DNA of 64,000 nucleotides from Bacteroidota bacterium. GTDB taxonomy: Bacteria > Bacteroidota > Bacteroidia > Chitinophagales > Chitinophagaceae. How positions within the stretch are numbered: position 1 is the first letter of the stretch; the number at the start of each line of letters is the position of its first letter. This document shows, one piece after another, positions 18,568 through 27,865 of the stretch. Location: NCBI GenBank assembly GCA_026391455.1, contig JAPLEH010000031.1, positions 1 through 64,000 on the forward strand, given 5' to 3'. The notes under the pieces are model-generated. The model was not told the origin of the DNA. It made no database searches and saw only the letters and a list, made by a program, of their open reading frames with translations. The translations under genes and the position numbers were made by a program.

Positions 18568-19830
18568 ATGTCAATTAAAGAAAAATTTGTAATCCCCGGA
18601 CGGTTCAACACCATCTCCATCGCATTGATGGGATTGGGCGTATTAGCCATCATTGGCTTATACATTACCACACATGGCAGCGGGGGTACAGCAGAGGAAA
18701 AAGCTATGCATGATGCCCGGTTCTGGGCCAGCCTCCTGCAAAACAGCGTATATTTTCTGCTGGTGGTAAACGCATCCATGTTCTTTATTTGTGCCACCAC
18801 CCTGGCATGGGGCGGCTGGCAAATGGCCTTCCGCCGGGTGCCTGAAGCTATTTCTGCCGTGGTACCGGTTATTGGCGTAATCGCACTCGCGATCTTACTG
18901 GCCATTAACTATGGTGATAACCACACCATCTATCACTGGACTGATGGAGAGCATGTGAAGCATGACAAAATTCTCAACTTCAAGAAAGGCTTTTTAAATA
19001 AGGATTTCTTTACAGCCATGACCATTTTCACCGTGGCCGGCTGGTCCCTGCTCGGTTGGAAAATGCGGAAACTTTCCCGCAGTCTCGATGAGCGCCCCCT
19101 GCCTACAATCGCAGAAAGAAAAAATTATATCTGGAACAATACCGTATGGGCAGCGTTATACATAGTGGTGTTTGCCCTTACGATCATGTCCTCCATACCC
19201 TGGCTCTGGCTCATGAGCATCGATGCACACTGGTATAGTACCATGTACAGTTGGTACACCTTTGCCAGCACCTTCGTAGCCGGTATGGCCCTGATCGCAC
19301 TCTTTATCGTGTATTTGAAAAACAAAGGATACCTGGAGCTGACCAATGACGAACACCTGCATGATGTTGGTAAATTCATGTTTGCGTTCTCTGTATTCTG
19401 GACCTATCTCTGGTTCTCCCAGTTCATGCTTATCTGGTATGCCAACATTCCTGAGGAGACCACGTATTTCAAACCGAGGGCTTATGGACCTTACAGCGGA
19501 CTCTTCTGGTTCATGTTCATCATCAACTTCATTGCACCATTGCTGATACTGATGAGAAGAAATTCAAAAAGAAATTATACCACAATCACGTTCATGGCGG
19601 TTTTGATCATCTTCGGACACTGGCTCGACCTGTACCAGATGGTGTTTGTAAGCCCCATGACCGATTCCAAAACAGGGGAAACACATGTACCCAACCTGCT
19701 CTGGGATTTTGGTGTGGCATTAGGATTTGTAGGGCTGATCATGTTTGTAACCGGACGCGCACTGAGCAAGTACCCGCTGCTGGCCAAGAACCATCCTTTT
19801 GTAAAGGAAAGTGTGATTCACCATACATAA
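18568..19830 (+). CDS. actF: Alternative complex III subunit ActF, NrfD-like membrane protein
   Basis: 420 residues and about ten transmembrane helices, a shorter paralogue of ActC that pairs with it in the membrane core. Recognisable parts are HDARFWASLLQNSVYFLLV (about 48-66), WTYLWFSQFMLIWYANIPEE and the final GVALGFVGLIMFVTG helix. It is the last act gene; coxB follows after 58 bp with no terminator, so complex III and its oxidase form one transcription unit. Confidence 0.94.
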   Translation: MSIKEKFVIPGRFNTISIALMGLGVLAIIGLYITTHGSGGTAEEKAMHDARFWASLLQNSVYFLLVVNASMFFICATTLAWGGWQMAFRRVPEAISAVVPVIGVIALAILLAINYGDNHTIYHWTDGEHVKHDKILNFKKGFLNKDFFTAMTIFTVAGWSLLGWKMRKLSRSLDERPLPTIAERKNYIWNNTVWAALYIVVFALTIMSSIPWLWLMSIDAHWYSTMYSWYTFASTFVAGMALIALFIVYLKNKGYLELTNDEHLHDVGKFMFAFSVFWTYLWFSQFMLIWYANIPEETTYFKPRAYGPYSGLFWFMFIINFIAPLLILMRRNSKRNYTTITFMAVLIIFGHWLDLYQMVFVSPMTDSKTGETHVPNLLWDFGVALGFVGLIMFVTGRALSKYPLLAKNHPFVKESVIHHT

Positions 19831-19888
19831 TAAAGTTAGCGTAGCCTGAAATTGGTATTTATTATTTGGACTTTAGATTAAATTATTT

Positions 19889-20944
19889 ATGCAAACATTG
19901 TTCATTGTTGCAATCTTAACGCTGGGTTTTCTGATCACATTTCAGATAGCCAAAGCCAGCGAGTACGTGGCTGTTTTGAGGGGAGAAGAAAGGGCCCGCA
20001 AACAGAGTAACCGTATCAATGGGTTTATGCTGCTGGCTTTTCTGATTATTGGACTTATCGGAGTGTACTATTGCAATGAAAAGCTGAAAGGAAAAATATT
20101 AGGTGCGCCCGCTTCCGATCATGGTGTATTGGTAGACCGGATGCTGTACATCACGTTGGGCCTCACCTTTATTGTGTTTATCATCACCCAGGTGGCACTG
20201 TTCTGGTTTTGCTATAAGTACCAGGAATCAGATAAAAGGAAAGCGTATTATTATCCCCATAATAATAAACTGGAAGTGATCTGGACGGTAATCCCGGCCA
20301 TTGCACTTACGATTCTCGTGGGCTTCGGTATATTTTACTGGTTCAAGATCACCAGCAATGCACCCAAAGATGCCATGGTGGTGGAAGTAGTGGGAAAACA
20401 GTTTGGCTGGGAGTTCCGCTACCCGGGTAAAGACGGTATCCTCGGAAAAAAATACTTTAAGAATGTAGATGCAGAAGGTGGTAACCCCGCCGGACAAATA
20501 TGGGATGATCCCGCAAACCATGATGATGTGTTTGTAGAACAGGAAATGCATTTGGTGGTGAATAAACCCGTAAAACTGGTGATCGGCGCGAAAGACGTGA
20601 TCCATGATGTGGGTCTGGCTCATTTCCGTATGAAAATGGATGCGGTACCCGGTACCCCCACTACGATGTGGTTCACCCCTACCAAAACCACCAAACAAAT
20701 GCGTGAAGAAACCGGTAACCCCGATTTCGTATATGAACTTTCCTGTGATCAGATGTGCGGAAGAGGTCACTTCAGTATGCGTGGCGTGGTAGTGGTGGAA
20801 ACACAGGCAGAATTCGACGCCTGGCTGGCATCTAAGAAGCCCCAGTATCTGACAGCACATCCGGACAAAGATCCTTCTGTGAAAAAAGATACGGCCAGCG
20901 CACCCAAACCTATTGCGGCTGCACTGAATGTGAAAGGAAACTGA
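19889..20944 (+). CDS. coxB: Cytochrome c oxidase subunit II (CuA)
   Basis: 351 residues. There is a first helix at residues 1-20, a further hydrophobic segment (FMLLAFLIIGLIGVYYC), and then the two usual subunit II helices (MLYITLGLTFIVFIITQVALF and LEVIWTVIPAIALTILVGFG). The periplasmic cupredoxin domain carries the CuA ligands: a His in HDVGLAHFRMKMD and SCDQMCGRGHFSM (about 285-297) with Cys-x3-Cys, His and Met. No cytochrome c domain is fused to the end, so electrons must come from ACIII or a separate cytochrome. The tail is Lys/Ala-rich. Confidence 0.96.
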   Translation: MQTLFIVAILTLGFLITFQIAKASEYVAVLRGEERARKQSNRINGFMLLAFLIIGLIGVYYCNEKLKGKILGAPASDHGVLVDRMLYITLGLTFIVFIITQVALFWFCYKYQESDKRKAYYYPHNNKLEVIWTVIPAIALTILVGFGIFYWFKITSNAPKDAMVVEVVGKQFGWEFRYPGKDGILGKKYFKNVDAEGGNPAGQIWDDPANHDDVFVEQEMHLVVNKPVKLVIGAKDVIHDVGLAHFRMKMDAVPGTPTTMWFTPTKTTKQMREETGNPDFVYELSCDQMCGRGHFSMRGVVVVETQAEFDAWLASKKPQYLTAHPDKDPSVKKDTASAPKPIAAALNVKGN

Positions 20945-20998
20945 TAAACGAATAAAAGAACAAAAGGCAGGAATAACCTGTTGTAAAATAAAAAGAAT

Positions 20999-22810
20999 AT
21001 GAGCGAAGCATTGCATGTACACCCCGGCACCACCGCGTTACCCGACGTTCATCACGATGAGCATCATCATGCACATCACAAGGAAACATTCATTTCGAAG
21101 TATGTTTTCAGTATGGACCACAAAACCATCGGGAAGCAATTCCTGATCACGGGTATTGTATGGGCTATTATCGGAGGATTATTCTCGGTATTGTTCCGTT
21201 TGCAACTGGGCTACCCCGATCAGTCATTCCCTATCCTGGAAACCGTTTTTGGTAAAGGAGCTAAGGGAGGACAGATCACGCCAGAATTTTACTATGCACT
21301 GGTGACCATGCACGGAACGGTGCTGGTGTTCTTCGTATTGACCGCCGGTTTGAGCGGCACATTCGCGAACCTGCTTATTCCTCTTCAGATTGGTGCGCGT
21401 GATATGGCATCGCCCATGCTGAACATGCTTTCTTACTGGTTCTTCTTTTTGGCCAGTATCGTAATGCTTTCTTCCTTATTTATTCAAACAGGACCTGCAG
21501 CAGGAGGATGGACCATGTATCCGCCACTAAGTGCCCTGCGACAGGCAGGAGACGGCTCTAAATTAGGAACGGATCTATGGTTGGTGAGTATGGCACTGTT
21601 CATTGTATCATCACTCCTCGGAGGTCTGAACTATATCTCTACGATCCTCAACCTGCGTACAAAAGGTATGAGTATGACAAGGCTGCCGCTGCCGATATGG
21701 GCGATGTTCTTTACCGCAGTACTCGGCGTATTGTCTTTCCCTGTACTCCTTTCTGGAGCGATCCTGTTGCTGTTCGACCGCAACCTGGGTACCAGCTTCT
21801 TCCTGAGTGATATTGTGGTGAACGGAGAAATATTACCCAATGAAGGCGGTAGTGCCATCCTGTTCCAGCACTTGTTCTGGTTCCTCGGTCACCCTGAAGT
21901 ATATATCATCCTGTTGCCCGCCATGGGAATGGTGTCGGAAATATTGTCGGTGAACTCCCGTAAACCCATTTTCGGTTATATGGCGATGTTAGGTTCACTC
22001 TTCGCCATCTGTATCCTCGCCTTCCTGGTATGGGCGCACCATATGTTCGTCACGGGATTGAACCCCTTCCTTGGTTCGGTATTCGTACTGCTAACGCTAT
22101 TGATCGCGGTACCATCGGCCATCAAGGTGTTCAACTGGCTCACTACATTGTGGAGGGGTAATATCCGCTTCACGCCCGCCACGCTTTTTGCAGTAGGTTT
22201 TGTGAGCCTGTTCATCTCCGGTGGTCTTACCGGTATCTTCCTCGGAAACTCAACGATCGATATTCACCTGCACGATACCATGTTCGTAGTGGCACACTTC
22301 CACATTGTAATGGGTGTGGCTTCGTTCTTCGGCATGTTTGCCGGTGTATATCACTGGTTCCCGAAAATGTTCGGACGCTACCTCAACAGTACACTCGGCT
22401 ATATTCACTTCTGGGTTACCATGATCGGTGCTTACCTGATCTTCTGGCCCATGCACTACCAGGGTCTGGCAGGTACACCCCGCCGTTATCTCGATAAAAG
22501 AGGATGGTCATCTTTCAATGGCTTCCCTGAACTGGATAAAATGATCACAATCGTATCCATCATCGTATTTGCTGTACAACTGATGTTCGTCTTCAACTTC
22601 TTCTATTCCATTTTCAAAGGAAGAAAAGTAACCAACCCGAATCCATGGGGTGCCAACACGCTCGAGTGGACCACGCCTATTCAACCGGGACATGGTAACT
22701 GGGAAGGAGAGATTCCTGAAGTATATCGCTGGCCCTATGATTATGCAAAAGATGGCCGCGACTTTATTCCGCAAACGGAACCCGTTGGTGAGAACGAGAG
22801 TAAGCATTAA
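20999..22810 (+). CDS. coxA: Cytochrome c oxidase subunit I
   Basis: 603 residues, twelve-helix catalytic subunit of the haem-copper oxidase. Key motifs are present: MHGTVLVFF (low-spin haem His), GHPEVYIILLPAMG (CuB His and the His-Tyr crosslink), AHHMF (CuB His pair) and VVAHFHIVMG (haem ligands). The Tyr in the HPEVY motif marks an A-type oxidase. The N-terminus is His-rich (VHHDEHHHAHHKE), a possible metal-handling tail. Spacing to coxB is 54 bp. Confidence 0.97.
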   Translation: MSEALHVHPGTTALPDVHHDEHHHAHHKETFISKYVFSMDHKTIGKQFLITGIVWAIIGGLFSVLFRLQLGYPDQSFPILETVFGKGAKGGQITPEFYYALVTMHGTVLVFFVLTAGLSGTFANLLIPLQIGARDMASPMLNMLSYWFFFLASIVMLSSLFIQTGPAAGGWTMYPPLSALRQAGDGSKLGTDLWLVSMALFIVSSLLGGLNYISTILNLRTKGMSMTRLPLPIWAMFFTAVLGVLSFPVLLSGAILLLFDRNLGTSFFLSDIVVNGEILPNEGGSAILFQHLFWFLGHPEVYIILLPAMGMVSEILSVNSRKPIFGYMAMLGSLFAICILAFLVWAHHMFVTGLNPFLGSVFVLLTLLIAVPSAIKVFNWLTTLWRGNIRFTPATLFAVGFVSLFISGGLTGIFLGNSTIDIHLHDTMFVVAHFHIVMGVASFFGMFAGVYHWFPKMFGRYLNSTLGYIHFWVTMIGAYLIFWPMHYQGLAGTPRRYLDKRGWSSFNGFPELDKMITIVSIIVFAVQLMFVFNFFYSIFKGRKVTNPNPWGANTLEWTTPIQPGHGNWEGEIPEVYRWPYDYAKDGRDFIPQTEPVGENESKH

Positions 22811-22908
22811 GTGAAGAAAAATACGTATCCGGGTTAATACGATACGTATCAGAACAGAAAGATTATAACGGAACAGAAAACCTGTTCCTTGTATATAAGC
22901 GAAGGCAG

Positions 22909-23787
22909 ATGAAGAAGATCAAGGATTATTTACAGTTAATGAAGCCTTCGCTGAGTATCATGGTGGTGTTCAGCAGCGTGATCAGTTACCTGCTGGCGCC
23001 GAAAGTAGTAGCATACAACTGGACCATGATATCATTGCTCTTTGCAGGTGGGATGCTGGTGACAGGAAGCGCCAATGCCATCAACCAGGTAGTGGAAAAA
23101 GATACCGATGCGCAAATGAAACGTACCGCCAAACGCCCTGTGGCGTCGGGTCGTATGTCTGCGGAAGAAGGTTGGGCTTTTGCCATTATCACCGGTGCGG
23201 CAGGCGTGTTCATGCTCGGCTATTATTTTAACTGGCTGGCCGCGGGATTGGCTGCCTTCAGTTTATTTCTCTATGCGTTCATTTATACGCCATTGAAAAA
23301 AGTAAATTCAATAGCCGTATTAATGGGAGCAGTACCGGGAGCATTGCCCTGCCTGATTGGCTGGGCCGCCGGAGATGATAAACTGACCTTGGGAGGCTGG
23401 ATATTATTCGCCTTTCAATTTTTCTGGCAGTTTCCGCATTTCTGGGCTATTGCCTGGGTGGCACACCGGGATTATTCCGCAGTAGGCTTTAAACTATTGC
23501 CGGCCAACGAAGGCCCGACAAAATTTACAGCCCTGCAAACGATCCTGTACTCGTTGCTGCTGGTGCCGGTTACCGTAGTGCCTTTTTTTACCGGCATGTG
23601 TTCGTATGACGATGTGCAGGGAATGATCGCTCTTGGACTTATTGTATTGGCCAACTTATTCATGATCGGACGGTGTGTGGCGCTCTGGCAAAAAATGGAT
23701 GTGTCATCGGCACGAAAGGTCATGTTCGGCAGTTATATGTATTTGCCGGTAGTAATGCTGGCCATGCTGCTGAGCAAAAGCATTTAA
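22909..23787 (+). CDS. ctaB: Protohaem IX farnesyltransferase (haem O synthase)
   Basis: 292 residues, UbiA-type prenyltransferase that converts haem B to haem O for the oxidase. The catalytic loop NAINQVVEKDTDAQMKRTAKRP (about 57-78) contains the N-x3-D-x3-D-x2-M-x-RT pattern. The second loop, near AHRDYSAVGFKLLP (about 186-199), contains the Asp of the family. There are eight or nine hydrophobic helices. Its place behind coxA and before the subunit III genes is normal for Bacteroidota. Confidence 0.95.
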   Translation: MKKIKDYLQLMKPSLSIMVVFSSVISYLLAPKVVAYNWTMISLLFAGGMLVTGSANAINQVVEKDTDAQMKRTAKRPVASGRMSAEEGWAFAIITGAAGVFMLGYYFNWLAAGLAAFSLFLYAFIYTPLKKVNSIAVLMGAVPGALPCLIGWAAGDDKLTLGGWILFAFQFFWQFPHFWAIAWVAHRDYSAVGFKLLPANEGPTKFTALQTILYSLLLVPVTVVPFFTGMCSYDDVQGMIALGLIVLANLFMIGRCVALWQKMDVSSARKVMFGSYMYLPVVMLAMLLSKSI

Positions 23788-23852
23788 ATAACAGGGAAAG
23801 AAATTCCAAATCACATTGGAACAAACCTGTAAAAAAGATAAAACTGAACCCT

Positions 23853-24215
23853 ATGTTTGAGCACCCTTTGGAAGAAAGGTGTTTTGTATTTGCAAAAGAG
23901 GTAAGAGGCTTTTGCAGAGAGTTGAAAAAAGACATATCGAATATAGAAGACATTAAGCAACTGGTAAGGGCCAGTGCGTCAGTGGGGGCAAATTATATTG
24001 AGGCGAATGAAAATTTGGGAGAGAAGGATTTGCGGTATAGAATAAAAGTGAGCAGGAAAGAGGCGAAAGAGAGTATGTTTTTTCTTGGGTTGATCATTAC
24101 ATTCGGTAATGATGAGCACGAAAAAAGAAAACAAATACTGATAGATGAAGCTAGTCAGCTCAGGAAGATCTTTTCGGCCATGTTGAAAAAACTGGGTGAT
24201 GGAAGCAAGCAATAA
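23853..24215 (+). CDS. Four-helix-bundle protein (S23/IVP-like family)
   Basis: 120 residues from the ATG at 23853 (MFEHPLEERCFVFAKEVRGF). Residues VRASASVGANYIEANE (about 46-61) and RIKVSRKEAKESMFFLGLI match the small family first described from intervening sequences in 23S rRNA genes (TIGR02436 type). Members form pentameric four-helix bundles of unknown function and often occur singly between unrelated genes. Here it interrupts the oxidase operon between ctaB and subunit III, in the same direction. No role in respiration is known; it probably arrived as an insertion. Confidence 0.88.
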   Translation: MFEHPLEERCFVFAKEVRGFCRELKKDISNIEDIKQLVRASASVGANYIEANENLGEKDLRYRIKVSRKEAKESMFFLGLIITFGNDEHEKRKQILIDEASQLRKIFSAMLKKLGDGSKQ

Positions 24216-24235
24216 GCAACATCACACACAAGTGG

Positions 24236-24285
24236 AATTTGGAATTTTTGTATTTGGAATTTTGTATTTGGAATTTGTAATTTAA
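24236..24285. repeat. TTGGAATTT spacer repeat before subunit III
   Basis: Three near-copies of (TA)TTTGGAATTTT stand immediately before the ATG at 24290. Similar text precedes actD (17171-17197), the second subunit III gene (24905-24920) and the subunit IV gene (25850-25878), always just before the start codon. Confidence 0.65.
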
Positions 24286-24289
24286 TAAT

Positions 24290-24859
24290 ATGGGAACAGT
24301 GAGTATGGAAACAAAAAAAAGAATGCACCCCCACAAGTTTACGCTGTGGGTGGCTATCGGAAGCCTGTTAATGATGTTTGCAGGACTTACGAGCGCATTC
24401 ATCGTAAAGAGTAACCAGGTAAGCTGGAAGCCGGTAGCATTGCCTAATATATTTTGGGTATCCACCGCTGTGATCGTGATCAGCAGTATCACGATACAAC
24501 TGGCACTGAGATCTTTTAAACAAAGGGAGATGAGCAAATACCGGACACTGGTGGCTACCACACTGGTGCTGGGTATCGCGTTCATCATATTGCAATGGAT
24601 GGGATTCAATGCCCTATGGGACCAGAAGATCACTTTCAAAGGTGCCGGCGCAGGACAATTCCTCTATGTGATATTCGGCTTACATGCCCTGCACGTGATC
24701 GGAGGTATCATTGCATTGCTGGTCATGTTTATTAAAGCTTTTATGGGTAGTACTAAAACGTATAGTTCAGTACCCATTGAAGTGGCGGCCACCTACTGGC
24801 ATTTTGTAGATCTGTTGTGGATCTACCTGGTGGTATTCTTTTTAATTGTGGGAGCATAA
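24290..24859 (+). CDS. Haem-copper oxidase subunit III (short form)
   Basis: 189 residues with five hydrophobic helices. FGLHALHVIGGIIAL (about 127-141) and AATYWHFVDLLWIYLVVFFL (about 165-184) are the typical end of subunit III. Bacteroidota commonly encode two subunit III genes in tandem; this is the shorter one lacking the first helices. An internal ATG (METKKRMHPHK) five codons on is an alternative start. Followed after 66 bp by the longer paralogue. Confidence 0.92.
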   Translation: MGTVSMETKKRMHPHKFTLWVAIGSLLMMFAGLTSAFIVKSNQVSWKPVALPNIFWVSTAVIVISSITIQLALRSFKQREMSKYRTLVATTLVLGIAFIILQWMGFNALWDQKITFKGAGAGQFLYVIFGLHALHVIGGIIALLVMFIKAFMGSTKTYSSVPIEVAATYWHFVDLLWIYLVVFFLIVGA

Positions 24860-24925
24860 GTTATCCCGCGACGAAACGGAACGTTTTTTAGAATCAGGTA
24901 TTTATAAATTTGGAATCTTTTTATT

Positions 24926-25801
24926 ATGGCTAATACAGCGACAGCACATCAGACCAAATGGTGGAATGGGGGAAAAAGCCCCTTCAACCTGGAGTATGGT
25001 AAACTGATGATGTGGTATTTCTTGATGAGTGACGCATTTACCTTTGGCGCATTCCTGATCTCGTACGGTTCTATCCGTTTCAGTCAGAATTTCTGGCCCG
25101 ATCCCAACGTGGTGTTCAACGCGTTTCCTGGTGCCGGTCACGCCAACCTCCCGCTCGCGTTTGTGAGTGTGATGACCTTTATCCTCATCATTAGTTCGGT
25201 GACCATGGTGCTGGCCGTACATGCCGGTCATAAAGGAGACAAACAAAGTGTGATCAAATGGCTGTTCTGGACCATTATCGGGGGCCTTGCGTTCCTCGGT
25301 TGCCAGGCCTGGGAATGGCATCACCTGATCACCGGCGAACATATTGTACTCGCCGATGGCAAACTCAGTATGATGGGACAAACCACTACCGGAAACCCCT
25401 GGGGACAACTGATCGAAGACCAGGCCACACTGACTGCCGCCCTGAACAGTACCTCCCATGAAACCCTGGCCCATATTGTACACAGCCACGATCATACACA
25501 TACTATGCAGGATTTGCTCGCCAAATCAGATACCGAACTGAGAGGAATGGTAAACCTGGCTGAGATGCATGTAAGGGAAAAAGGACCCATTGCCTTCGGC
25601 GGATATTTCTATGGTATCACCGGTTTCCATGGTTTCCACGTATTCTCCGGTGTGGTGATCAATATCATCATGCTGATCATGACTCAGAAAAACGTATTCC
25701 AGAATAAAGGACACTACCTGATGATCGAGAAAGCCGGTTTGTACTGGCACTTTGTAGACCTCGTTTGGGTATTCGTTTTCCTTTGTTTCTACCTCATATA
25801 A
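24926..25801 (+). CDS. Haem-copper oxidase subunit III (long form)
   Basis: 291 residues. It has the core helices of subunit III, with ITGFHGFHVFSGVVINIIMLI (about 230-250) and the final YWHFVDLVWVFVFLCFYLI. A poorly conserved insertion (about 140-215) between helices contains HSHDHTHTMQDLLAKSD, a His-rich stretch. Together with the short form it surrounds subunit I. The TTGGAATCT-type spacer precedes it. Confidence 0.94.
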   Translation: MANTATAHQTKWWNGGKSPFNLEYGKLMMWYFLMSDAFTFGAFLISYGSIRFSQNFWPDPNVVFNAFPGAGHANLPLAFVSVMTFILIISSVTMVLAVHAGHKGDKQSVIKWLFWTIIGGLAFLGCQAWEWHHLITGEHIVLADGKLSMMGQTTTGNPWGQLIEDQATLTAALNSTSHETLAHIVHSHDHTHTMQDLLAKSDTELRGMVNLAEMHVREKGPIAFGGYFYGITGFHGFHVFSGVVINIIMLIMTQKNVFQNKGHYLMIEKAGLYWHFVDLVWVFVFLCFYLI

Positions 25802-25882
25802 TTAAATCCCAAAAGGGAAATACCAAATCCCAAATAACAGATGACCGGAATTTGGAATTTATAAATTTGTAATTTATTATTT

Positions 25883-26347
25883 ATGCAACATCCCGCATTT
25901 GAAGAAGTAAGTTTTCATCATCACACCGATGATGCCACGTTTAAGAAGAGGGTAATTAGAACAACGATACTCCTGTCGGTGATTACGGTGATCGAACTGG
26001 CAATTGGTATCATCATCTATAATATACACAAAGGAGAAAGCCCCAACCATACACTGGTGCTGATGTTCAAAGGAATGGTGTGCATACTTACGCTGGCCAA
26101 AGCCTATTACATTGTATCCGTTTTCATGCACCTGGGTGATGAGATCCGCAATATGATCATGACGATTGTAGTGCCCCTCATGCTCTTTATCTGGTTCATC
26201 GCTGCCTTTATCTGGGATGGTAATTCGTATAAGAACCTGCGGAATAAATACGATAAACATTTCGAAGAGACCACCATGCCCCGCGAGCACCATAAAGCCG
26301 CTGATCATCCGATGACACCCGCAGCAACGCCCGGAGGAAAAGAATAA
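25883..26347 (+). CDS. Cytochrome c oxidase subunit IV family protein
   Basis: 154 residues, three hydrophobic helices (IRTTILLSVITVIELAIGIII, MVCILTLAKAYYIVSVFMHLG, MIMTIVVPLMLFIWFIAAFI), which fits the small bacterial subunit IV. The first residues and the C-terminus are His- and Pro-rich. It is the last gene before the terminator at 26373, so it closes the act-cox operon. Confidence 0.88.
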   Translation: MQHPAFEEVSFHHHTDDATFKKRVIRTTILLSVITVIELAIGIIIYNIHKGESPNHTLVLMFKGMVCILTLAKAYYIVSVFMHLGDEIRNMIMTIVVPLMLFIWFIAAFIWDGNSYKNLRNKYDKHFEETTMPREHHKAADHPMTPAATPGGKE

Positions 26348-26372
26348 TTGTTGGATTTTTTTCGATACAGCC

Positions 26373-26422
26373 AACCATTGAATCGTCTTCCTGTTATACT
26401 GCAGGCGATTCAATGGTTTTTT
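26373..26422 (+). terminator. Rho-independent terminator of the act-cox operon
   Basis: AACCATTGAATCG (26373-26385) and CGATTCAATGGTT (26406-26418) form a perfect 13-bp stem with a 20-nt loop, and the right arm runs into six T residues (26417-26422). It lies 25 bp after the subunit IV stop codon. Confidence 0.88.
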
Positions 26423-26476
26423 ATTTCAGGCAAATCCGTATCGGAAAAGAAGAGAATATTATAAAACTTATACCAC

Positions 26477-27274
26477 GTGAACAAAGGAGCATTATATGCT
26501 GTGTTGATCGCGCTGCTGACCCCTCTGGTAGCCTATTTCATTGTAAAACAGAAAAGCGAAGAGGCCGTATCCATGCCCCGGCATTTTCTGCCCGACTCTG
26601 TATATTCAACTACCCGAAAGGGGAAGCAGGTTTCCGATACCACCTGGCATGTGGTGGGCGATTTTTCACTTACCAATCAGGACGGTAAAAAGATCTCCTG
26701 GGCCGATCTTAAAGGAAAAATCGTAGTGGCCGATCTGTTCTTTACGCATTGTCCTACGATATGCCCCGGTATGACCAGCAATATGAAAAGACTGGCAGAA
26801 TCGGTAAACAATGGCAAACGGGTAGGCGATAAAACCAATAAGCTCGTACATTTCCTCTCCTTCAGTATCGATCCGGATCGGGATTCTGTGCAAGCGATCA
26901 AGCACTGGGCCGACCGCTTTCAGGTCAACCCCGAGAAATGGTGGCTGCTTACCGGCAATAAAAAGGAGATATACGACCTCGCCATTCACGAAATGAAGAT
27001 GTTTGCCGAAGATGGCAAAGGCGTTGACACTAACTTCATACACAGCGATAAATTTGTTCTGATAGACAGCAATCGCCATGTGCGGGGCTATTACGACGGA
27101 TTGGATTCCGCATCGCTCGCACAACTTTCCAATGACCTGGTGCTGCTGACGCTGGAAAAAGACCCAAAAGAAAAAAGCTTTTTTGCAGGCAAACTACAAT
27201 TAATGGCAGTCGTGTTTCTGCTTGCCATTTTTGGCGTGGGCCTTCTCTTCTTTTTTATCAAACGAAAAAAATAA
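26477..27274 (+). CDS. SCO family copper chaperone/thioredoxin-like protein
   Basis: 265 residues from a GTG start (MNKGALYAVLIALL). N-terminal membrane anchor, then a thioredoxin-like domain with the copper-binding CPTIC motif (Cys92, Cys96) and the later His in NFIHSDKFVLID, the third SCO ligand. A second hydrophobic helix (about 241-261) lies at the C-terminus. SCO proteins deliver copper to the CuA site of subunit II, which fits its place behind the oxidase genes. Only 3 bp separate it from the DUF420 gene. Confidence 0.94.
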   Translation: MNKGALYAVLIALLTPLVAYFIVKQKSEEAVSMPRHFLPDSVYSTTRKGKQVSDTTWHVVGDFSLTNQDGKKISWADLKGKIVVADLFFTHCPTICPGMTSNMKRLAESVNNGKRVGDKTNKLVHFLSFSIDPDRDSVQAIKHWADRFQVNPEKWWLLTGNKKEIYDLAIHEMKMFAEDGKGVDTNFIHSDKFVLIDSNRHVRGYYDGLDSASLAQLSNDLVLLTLEKDPKEKSFFAGKLQLMAVVFLLAIFGVGLLFFFIKRKK

Positions 27275-27277
27275 CAC

Positions 27278-27865
27278 ATGATCCCCCAGGCAGTTTGGAA
27301 AAAAAATGACCGCAAAGCCTATTGGCTGATCGGTATTTTTTCAGTGGTGGTATTTACGGCAGTAGTGGTGCTGGGCAGGGTAAAACTGAATATACAAACC
27401 GGTTTCGATGTACATATTTTCGCCAAAGCCAATGCATTGATCAATTCCTGTGTGGCGGTTTTACTGGTCATTGCCTTATTTGCGGTGAAAAGTAAAAAAT
27501 ACATGCTGCACAAAAAACTGATGATGGCAGCGATGGTGCTCTCTGTATTATTCCTGGTAAGTTATATCTGCCATCACCTGCTTTCCGGAGAAACCAAATT
27601 TGGCGATACCGACCATGATGGTCTTCTTTCCGAAGCTGAAAAAGCAGTAGTGGGAAGCACCCGCATGATCTATTATATCATTCTCGGAACGCATATTCCA
27701 CTGGCGGGTATCATTCTTCCCTTTGTATTATTATCTGCCTATCGTGCCATGACCGGAGAATTCAATAAACACCGCAAACTCGTCCGCATTACCTGGCCCG
27801 TGTGGTTCTATGTAGCCATAACCGGGGTGATCGTGTACTGGATGATCAGTCCGTATTATAGTTGA
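27278..27865 (+). CDS. DUF420 membrane protein with an EF-hand-like loop
   Basis: 195 residues, five hydrophobic helices. FAKANALINSCVAVLLVIAL and KKYMLHKKLMMAAM are typical of DUF420. A relative in Bacillus (CtaM) is needed for caa3 oxidase activity, so a role in oxidase assembly is likely. An insertion between helices reads DTDHDGLLSEAE (about 110-121), a textbook EF-hand calcium loop (Asp at 1, 3 and 5, Gly at 6, Glu at 12). The last ~30 codons exist a second time, diverged, at 38200-38304, on the far side of the Ter gene cluster. Confidence 0.9.
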   Translation: MIPQAVWKKNDRKAYWLIGIFSVVVFTAVVVLGRVKLNIQTGFDVHIFAKANALINSCVAVLLVIALFAVKSKKYMLHKKLMMAAMVLSVLFLVSYICHHLLSGETKFGDTDHDGLLSEAEKAVVGSTRMIYYIILGTHIPLAGIILPFVLLSAYRAMTGEFNKHRKLVRITWPVWFYVAITGVIVYWMISPYYS

